DNA from: Clostridia bacterium
Lineage (GTDB): Bacteria > Bacillota > Clostridia > Oscillospirales > CAG-272
Length of the DNA stretch: 64,000 bases
Assembly (NCBI GenBank): GCA_017462485.1
Contig: JAFTRA010000006.1
Location: 65,275 to 129,274, forward strand
Direction of reading: 5' to 3'
Of the stretch, positions 59,450-64,000 are shown one piece after another (position 1 is the first letter of the stretch; the number at the start of each line of letters is the position of its first letter). A model generated the notes under the pieces. It was not told the DNA's origin. It did not search any database and saw only the letters and a list, made by a program, of their open reading frames with translations. The translations under genes were made by a program, and so were the position numbers.

Positions 59450-59986
59450 TCAAAAATTCGTTTTTTCCGAAATGTCTTTTCCCGTGAGAATTTGCCTCAT
59501 AAGCTCGGTAAAGTTCTTTTCGGCTTCATCAAGGCATTTATCGTTATTGAAATAATAGTCGTAATAGTAGTTCTCTACTCCGTCGTCAGCCGCATTTCCG
59601 TAAACCGATTTATTCATACGCTCACCGCCTCTTACGAGAAGTGTTTTTGCGCGTCCGTCGGTTGCCTTTACGTATTTTGCGATTTCCTTCGGCTCTCTTA
59701 TGTGAACGAAGAGTATTTCCTCGTCGGTCGTAAGGAAGTTTTCATACTGCGCCTTTGCCCAGTTGGTCGGAAAATCGTTATACTGAACGCAAAGCTCCTT
59801 AAGGTCGGCAAGAAATTTTCTTGAGCGATCGTCCTTTCTGCCGTCCCAATCAGCCATTCTGGCTATATCCTTAATGGGCGTTATCGTAGATATATTTCGA
59901 ACGCGGAAATGCTTTGCGGCAAGGTCGCAAAGAGTGTCCTTTCCAACACCTCCCGCACCGTTAATTACTATTGTTACCTTATTCAT
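59450..59986 (-). CDS. P-loop kinase-like protein (nucleoside/deoxynucleotide kinase fold)
   Basis: A 178-residue protein. The P-loop GAGGVGKDT (about 10-18) with Asp after Lys, and ILFVHIREPKEIAKYV as a lid-like Arg segment, suggest an NMP-kinase-type fold (dephospho-CoA kinase or deoxynucleotide kinase relatives). The acceptor is unknown. The start at 59986 (MNKVTIV) follows GGAGAGAACG. It stands alone between smpB and galM on the opposite strand. Confidence 0.75.
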   Translation of the reverse strand: MNKVTIVINGAGGVGKDTLCDLAAKHFRVRNISTITPIKDIARMADWDGRKDDRSRKFLADLKELCVQYNDFPTNWAKAQYENFLTTDEEILFVHIREPKEIAKYVKATDGRAKTLLVRGGERMNKSVYGNAADDGVENYYYDYYFNNDKCLDEAEKNFTELMRQILTGKDISEKTNF

Positions 59987-60069
59987 CGTTCTCTCCAAAA
60001 TATTTTTGCACTTTACCTTGATATTTTATCACAGCAATATTTTTTTGTCAATAACTTATCGTTTTTCTC

Positions 60070-60098
60070 TTTACTTTTAGATTATTTTGTATTATAAT
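60070..60098 (+). promoter_or_regulatory. Promoter of galM
   Basis: TTTACT (60070-60075), 17-bp spacer, TATAAT (60093-60098). Confidence 0.6.
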
Positions 60099-60135
60099 AG
60101 TATTATCGAAAATTTTGTTTTTACAGAGGTGCAAA

Positions 60136-61137
60136 ATGAAAAAAAAGCTTTTTGGAACTCTTCCCACAGGCGAAGACGTTTATATTTATACTCTCACGAG
60201 CGAAAACGCTCTCGTCAATATTATGACAAGAGGCGCTACAATAGTTAATTTCAAGGCTTACGGCACGGATATCGTTGGTGGATTTGATAAGCTTGAAACT
60301 TATCTTGAGGATACGTCGCATCAGGGTGCTATCATAGGAAGAGTTGCTAACAGAGTTGGCAAAGCAAAATTCGAAATGGACGGCAAGGTTTACAATTTGC
60401 CGCAAAATGACAACGGAAACTGCCTACACGGCGGTGACGGATTTGACCACAAGGTTTGGAACGTTACCGATTACTCGGACACGTCGATAACACTCGAATA
60501 TCATTCCTTCGACGGTGAAGAGGGATTCCCTGCCGCACTTGACGTTAAGGTTACCTATACCCTCTCCGGCACGTCTCTTCTTATAGATTACAAGGCGTAT
60601 CCGAAGGGCAAGACTCCTATCGCCCTTACCAACCACGCGTATTTCAATCTCGACGGTTTCGGCGGAACTATAGAGGAACACTCCATAAAAATTTATGCTG
60701 ACAAATACACCGAGGTTGACGAGGACCTTATTCCTAATGGAATAAGACCTTACGTTGCGGGTACTCCGTTCGACTTCAGAACTCCACACAAGATAGGTGA
60801 GCGCTGCGGAAAAGACTTTATCGGTTACGACCATAACTTCATACTTTCTCCCGAAAGACGCGAGATTCTCTTCGGAAAAGAGCTTGCGCTTATAGCGGAG
60901 GTTTCGGGCAAGGAGCTTTCAATGAACGTCTATACCGACCAGCCCGGAGTTCAGTTCTATATCGGAAACTTTCTCGGTGACGGCCCCGATTTCAGAGGCA
61001 ACACCAAGCAGGTATTCCACGGAGCATTCTGCCTTGAAACGCAGACCGAGCCCAACTGCATAAATCACGGCATCGGCTTCTATAACGAGGGTGACGTTTA
61101 TACGCACTCGACCGTTTACTCAGTTAAAAAGCTTTGA
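60136..61137 (+). CDS. galM: Aldose 1-epimerase (mutarotase)
   Basis: A 333-residue enzyme that interconverts alpha and beta anomers of galactose or glucose. GRVANRVGKAKF (sugar-binding Asn-Arg), CLHGGDGFDHKVW (His), PIALTNHAYFNLDG (catalytic His) and CLETQTEPN (catalytic Glu) are intact. The start at 60136 follows AGAGGTGC. It overlaps the next gene by 4 bp (TTGA), so the two are coupled; no other sugar genes are adjacent. Confidence 0.95.
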   Translation: MKKKLFGTLPTGEDVYIYTLTSENALVNIMTRGATIVNFKAYGTDIVGGFDKLETYLEDTSHQGAIIGRVANRVGKAKFEMDGKVYNLPQNDNGNCLHGGDGFDHKVWNVTDYSDTSITLEYHSFDGEEGFPAALDVKVTYTLSGTSLLIDYKAYPKGKTPIALTNHAYFNLDGFGGTIEEHSIKIYADKYTEVDEDLIPNGIRPYVAGTPFDFRTPHKIGERCGKDFIGYDHNFILSPERREILFGKELALIAEVSGKELSMNVYTDQPGVQFYIGNFLGDGPDFRGNTKQVFHGAFCLETQTEPNCINHGIGFYNEGDVYTHSTVYSVKKL

Positions 61138-61907
61138 TTAACTTAAGATTTTTCGGCACGGGCGGAATCGGCTCGGCAAGAGTCAAAAACAAGCTTTCCA
61201 AGGATTACCGAAGATTTTCAACGCTTCTTATTGACGAAAAAATAATTATCGACCCGTCCGAAGATATTTTTGAATTTGTGGAAAGCTTTATGCTCTCCGG
61301 TATGCTTGACGAGGTTAGTGACGTTTTTATTACTCACTCTCATCTTGACCACTTCAGCATCTCTGCTATTGAAAAGCTTGCTGAAAGAAAAACTGTAAGG
61401 GTTTATGCGAGCGAAGCGCTCGGGGACGAGCTTACCGACCTCTGCAACGTAGAGTACGTAAAAATCACGCCTCTCGCTCTCCAAAAAATCGAAAAATATT
61501 CAATTTTACCCCTCCCAGCAAATCATAAAACCGACATTCAAGACGAAATTCCTTTGAATTTTCTTATCGAATGCGACGCAAAAACGATTTTTTATGCGCT
61601 TGACGGAACTTTTATAGACGCTGCCGCATGGCAGATACTAAAGGAAGTTAAGCTCGATGTCGCAATACTCGACCTCGGAGCAGGAATTTCGGACTACTCC
61701 CCCGCCTGCGCCTTTCATAACAATTTAAAAATGGCGTGCGCTGTAAGAGACGTATTTATGTCTGCAGGAACTGCTTCGGATAGTACGAAATTTATACTCT
61801 CTCACCTGCCGTCAGGTAAAAAGAACCCTATGCACGACGCACTTTGCGAGGCGGTTTCCGATACACCGTTTAAGGTTGCGTATGACGGTTATTTTCTTGG
61901 AGTTTAA
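61134..61907 (+). CDS. MBL-fold metallohydrolase
   Basis: A 257-residue protein starting at TTG within the galM stop (TTGA). It carries the metallo-beta-lactamase motif ITHSHLDHFS (HxHxDH), followed by LPANHKTD (third His region) and later FYALDGTF (Asp) and ILSHLP. It resembles small MBL hydrolases of the PhnP/RNase Z-like group. Substrate unknown; coupling to galM suggests a sugar-related role but does not show it. Confidence 0.87.
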   Translation: MINLRFFGTGGIGSARVKNKLSKDYRRFSTLLIDEKIIIDPSEDIFEFVESFMLSGMLDEVSDVFITHSHLDHFSISAIEKLAERKTVRVYASEALGDELTDLCNVEYVKITPLALQKIEKYSILPLPANHKTDIQDEIPLNFLIECDAKTIFYALDGTFIDAAAWQILKEVKLDVAILDLGAGISDYSPACAFHNNLKMACAVRDVFMSAGTASDSTKFILSHLPSGKKNPMHDALCEAVSDTPFKVAYDGYFLGV

Positions 61908-61983
61908 CTCTGATTTTACAAGCAAAAGATTATAAAAACAGGCCGAATTTGAAGCGGTCTTATAGACAACGAAAGGATAAATT

Positions 61984-63207
61984 ATGAAAATTTACGACGA
62001 GCTTGTGGCGAGAGGTCTTATCGCCCAGGTAACAGATGAGGAAGAAATAAAGGAGCTTGTCAACAACGGTAAGGCTACCTTCTACATAGGCTTTGACCCC
62101 ACTGCCGACAGCCTTCACGTAGGTCACTTTATGGCGCTTTGCCTTATGAAGAGACTTCAGATGGCAGGCAATAAGCCTATAGTTCTTATTGGCGGCGGTA
62201 CGGGATACATCGGCGACCCCTCAGGACGCACCGATATGCGCTCTATGATGACTCCCGAAACTATACAGCACAACTGCGACTGCTTCAAGAAGCAGATGGA
62301 AAAATTCATTGAATTCGGTGAAGACAAGGCGATTATGGTAAACAACGCAGACTGGCTTCTCGGTCTTAACTATATTGAGCTTTTGCGAGACGTAGGAGCT
62401 TGCTTCTCGGTTAACAGAATGCTTACCGCTGAGTGCTACAAGCAAAGAATGGAAAAAGGTCTTTCATTCCTTGAATTCAATTATATGATTATGCAGAGCT
62501 ACGACTTCTATCACCTCTTCAAGAACTACAACTGCAATATGCAGTTCGGCGGTGACGATCAATGGTCAAATATGCTTTACGGAACAGAGCTTATAAGAAA
62601 GAAGCTCGGCAAGGACGCTTACGCTATGACGATTACCCTTCTTCTCAACTCAGAGGGCAAGAAGATGGGTAAGACCGCTAACGGCGCTGTTTGGCTCGAC
62701 CCCAACAAGACATCCCCCTACGATTTCTACCAGTACTGGAGAAACGTTGGCGACAAGGACGTTCTTAAGTGCATAAGAATGCTTACGTTCCTTCCTCTTG
62801 AAGAAATCGACAAGATGGACACCTGGGAGGGCGCGCAGCTCAATACCGCTAAAGAAATTCTTGCTTTCGAGCTTACAAAGCTTATTCACGGTGAGGAAGA
62901 AGCAACCAAGGCGCAGAATGCTTCGCGCGCACTCTTCGTTTCGGGCGACAGTGCTCTTACCCCCTCTGTTGAGGTTGAAGAGTCTGCTCTTACCGATGAC
63001 GCTATCGACATAATTTCCCTTCTTTGCCTCGGCAAGATGGTTCCCTCTCGTTCGGAGGGCAGACGCGCTATTGAGCAGGGCGGAGTTTCAATTGACGGTG
63101 AAAAGGTTACCGACCTTAAAGCTTCGGTTACCAAGGCAGAGCTTGAAGCCGGCGTTCTCATCAAGAGAGGCAAGAAGAGCTTTAACAAGTTCGTATTGAA
63201 GGCTTGA
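61984..63207 (+). CDS. tyrS: Tyrosine-tRNA ligase
   Basis: A 407-residue class I synthetase of the bacterial TyrS type. The HIGH-equivalent is HVGH (45-48) and the KMSKS-equivalent reads KKMGKT, the usual K(F/M)GKT form. Tyrosine contacts ([23 protein letters not shown]) are present. The C-terminal S4 domain (about 340-407) binds tRNA. GAAAGGATAA precedes the ATG. The 76-bp upstream spacer is too short for a T-box. Confidence 0.97.
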   Translation: MKIYDELVARGLIAQVTDEEEIKELVNNGKATFYIGFDPTADSLHVGHFMALCLMKRLQMAGNKPIVLIGGGTGYIGDPSGRTDMRSMMTPETIQHNCDCFKKQMEKFIEFGEDKAIMVNNADWLLGLNYIELLRDVGACFSVNRMLTAECYKQRMEKGLSFLEFNYMIMQSYDFYHLFKNYNCNMQFGGDDQWSNMLYGTELIRKKLGKDAYAMTITLLLNSEGKKMGKTANGAVWLDPNKTSPYDFYQYWRNVGDKDVLKCIRMLTFLPLEEIDKMDTWEGAQLNTAKEILAFELTKLIHGEEEATKAQNASRALFVSGDSALTPSVEVEESALTDDAIDIISLLCLGKMVPSRSEGRRAIEQGGVSIDGEKVTDLKASVTKAELEAGVLIKRGKKSFNKFVLKA

Positions 63208-63246
63208 TGAAAACAGCACCTAAAGGCGAACGGATTTTGAGCAGAA

Positions 63247-63303
63247 ATCGTCGGCTAACGAGCGATAATCGTACAAAAGTACGATGAGCGAGGAAACGAC
63301 GAT
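63247..63303. repeat. Nested palindrome downstream of tyrS
   Basis: Outer arms ATCGTCG (63247-63253) and CGACGAT (63297-63303) enclose a perfect inner hairpin ATCGTAC-AAAA-GTACGAT (63268-63285). The flanks (GAACGGATTTTGAGCAGAAA) look like part of a longer dispersed repeat, not a terminator. Confidence 0.7.
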
Positions 63304-63376
63304 AGAACAAAAAACTCTAATAAAGAAGAGAAATTCGCAGAATTTCAACCTTAAAATCAGAAAATCTATAAAATTA

Positions 63377-63417
63377 GAGCGAAGATACTTGTTTTAGGTA
63401 TCCTCGCTCGTTTTTTG
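63377..63417. terminator. Terminator of tyrS (bidirectional)
   Basis: GAGCGA-A-GATAC pairs with GTATC-CTCGCTC and is followed by GTTTTTTG. Confidence 0.8.
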
Positions 63418-63444
63418 TTCGGTTATGCCTAAATGCGACAGCCT

Positions 63445-63669
63445 TCACCACATCGGCACGGGCTTTACATTATAGTAATCGTATATTCTCATATTATCAC
63501 CCTGGGGAACACCTGCAAGGAACATCGAAGCGAAGCAATATTGCAAGCCTTCTTCGTGAGAAACGGTATTGCCGAAGCCGAAAGCATCAGCTTCTTCTTT
63601 GGTATCGAAGATACCCATTATTTTTTCATCATCACCCTTAAGTAAAGCTACTGCATATTTGAATTCCAT
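63445..63669 (-). CDS. Hypothetical small protein
   Basis: A 74-residue protein that I do not recognise. It starts MEFKYAVALLKGDDEKIMGIFD and ends VKPVPMW, with an AAGGAG well placed before the ATG. It is acidic and lacks a signal peptide or membrane helix. Confidence that it is expressed rests on the SD and length only. Confidence 0.6.
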   Translation of the reverse strand: MEFKYAVALLKGDDEKIMGIFDTKEEADAFGFGNTVSHEEGLQYCFASMFLAGVPQGDNMRIYDYYNVKPVPMW

Positions 63670-63888
63670 TTTTCATTCTCCTTGTTTTTGAAGCACGGCT
63701 TCGTTCTTTGTGATTACATTATACACCAAAAGATGTACTATAAATTGGACATCTTTCAATATTTTTTGCGTTTTTTTGCAAAAAATCTTATTCAATGAAC
63801 TCGAAATCGCAAAAAAAGCAATTAAAATAGAAAAGAATTTATCCTTTTTCTTTACGGCAACTTTTTTAAAAAATTCTTCAAAAAGCTA

Positions 63889-63917
63889 TTGACAAACGCA
63901 TACAAATATGCTATTAT
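63889..63917 (+). promoter_or_regulatory. Promoter of the tRNA-Lys gene
   Basis: TTGACA (63889-63894), 17-bp spacer, TATTAT (63912-63917), about 30 bp before the tRNA. Confidence 0.75.
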
Positions 63918-63947
63918 ATTTAGGCGTGTTACGATGCGCTATAAAAT

Positions 63948-64000
63948 GCCCCTGTAGCTCAGCTGGTAGAGCACTTGACTTTTAATCAAGGTGTCCGGAG
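63948..64000 (+). tRNA. tRNA-Lys(TTT), 5' part (cut by window edge)
   Basis: The acceptor strand GCCCCTG, D-arm AGCTCAGCTGGTAGAGCA and anticodon arm CTTGA-CTTTTAA-TCAAG give anticodon TTT (Lys). The window ends in the variable/T-arm region. Confidence 0.93.

Noticed and set aside
61984..63207. TyrRS with KMGKT instead of KMSKS
   Set aside because: Bacterial TyrS normally carries K(F/M)GKT, so this is not unusual.

Overview
The window looks like a chromosomal segment of an anaerobic, endospore-forming member of the Clostridia (Firmicutes), probably a gut lineage near Oscillospirales or Christensenellales. This rests on sigK and spoIIR, a large Bacillus-type SRP RNA with an Alu domain, the order SRP RNA-dnaX-ebfC-recR (as in Bacillus), strong SD motifs (AAGGAG, GGAGG), many TTGACA/TATAAT-like promoters with 17-bp spacing, and protein families typical of Clostridia (DUF1540, DUF378, DUF3990/DUF3791, His-rich CobW GTPases). 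No phage, transposase or CRISPR array was seen.

Layout. 0-2.6 kb: recR (cut by the edge), ebfC, dnaX and SRP RNA, all on the minus strand. 2.7-8.8 kb: an SDR reductase, an atypical response regulator next to sigK, a DUF378 membrane protein, a MazF-type toxin, an S1-domain RNA-binding protein, ung and xpt. 8.8-12.2 kb (minus): uppP, a U32 family tRNA-modification protein and an FkbM methyltransferase. 12.3-22.6 kb: mostly housekeeping genes (HIT, rplS with a structured leader, signal peptidase I with a very acidic extension, rbgA-rnhB-yraN, thrC, a phosphoesterase, tig-clpP-clpX). 22.6-30 kb: an AraC regulator, two CobW-type metal GTPases (one with a DUF1980-like C-terminus, one with a duplicated His/Cys tract), a flavin reductase, a MurE-like ligase overlapping a D-aspartate-ligase-like ATP-grasp enzyme, and trmL. 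30-35.5 kb: secA, whose zinc-tail sequence is duplicated downstream, and two membrane proteins.

The accessory core is 35.4-53.2 kb. It holds a compact four-gene DUF3990/DUF3791 operon behind a perfect consensus promoter that implies a leaderless mRNA. Three giant paralogous secreted proteins (1602, 1695 and 1730 residues) follow, in tandem on the minus strand, with hairpin-rich repeat elements between them. 53.4-64 kb returns to core genes: gmk-serS, fba, asparaginase, spoIIR, smpB, a P-loop kinase, galM, an MBL-fold hydrolase, tyrS and the start of tRNA-Lys.

The genes combine translation and ribosome maturation (SRP, rplS, rbgA, smpB, serS, tyrS, trmL), secretion (SRP, secA, signal peptidase), protein quality control (tig, clpPX), envelope synthesis (uppP, the MurE-like/ATP-grasp pair) and sporulation (sigK, spoIIR). 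The secretion genes could serve the giant exported proteins. The points most worth a second look are the DUF3990 operon, the secA tail duplication with only silent differences, the amber stop that trims one giant protein relative to its paralogue, the CobW-DUF1980 fusion, the MurE-like/ATP-grasp pair, and the hairpin overlapping the sigK ribosome binding site.
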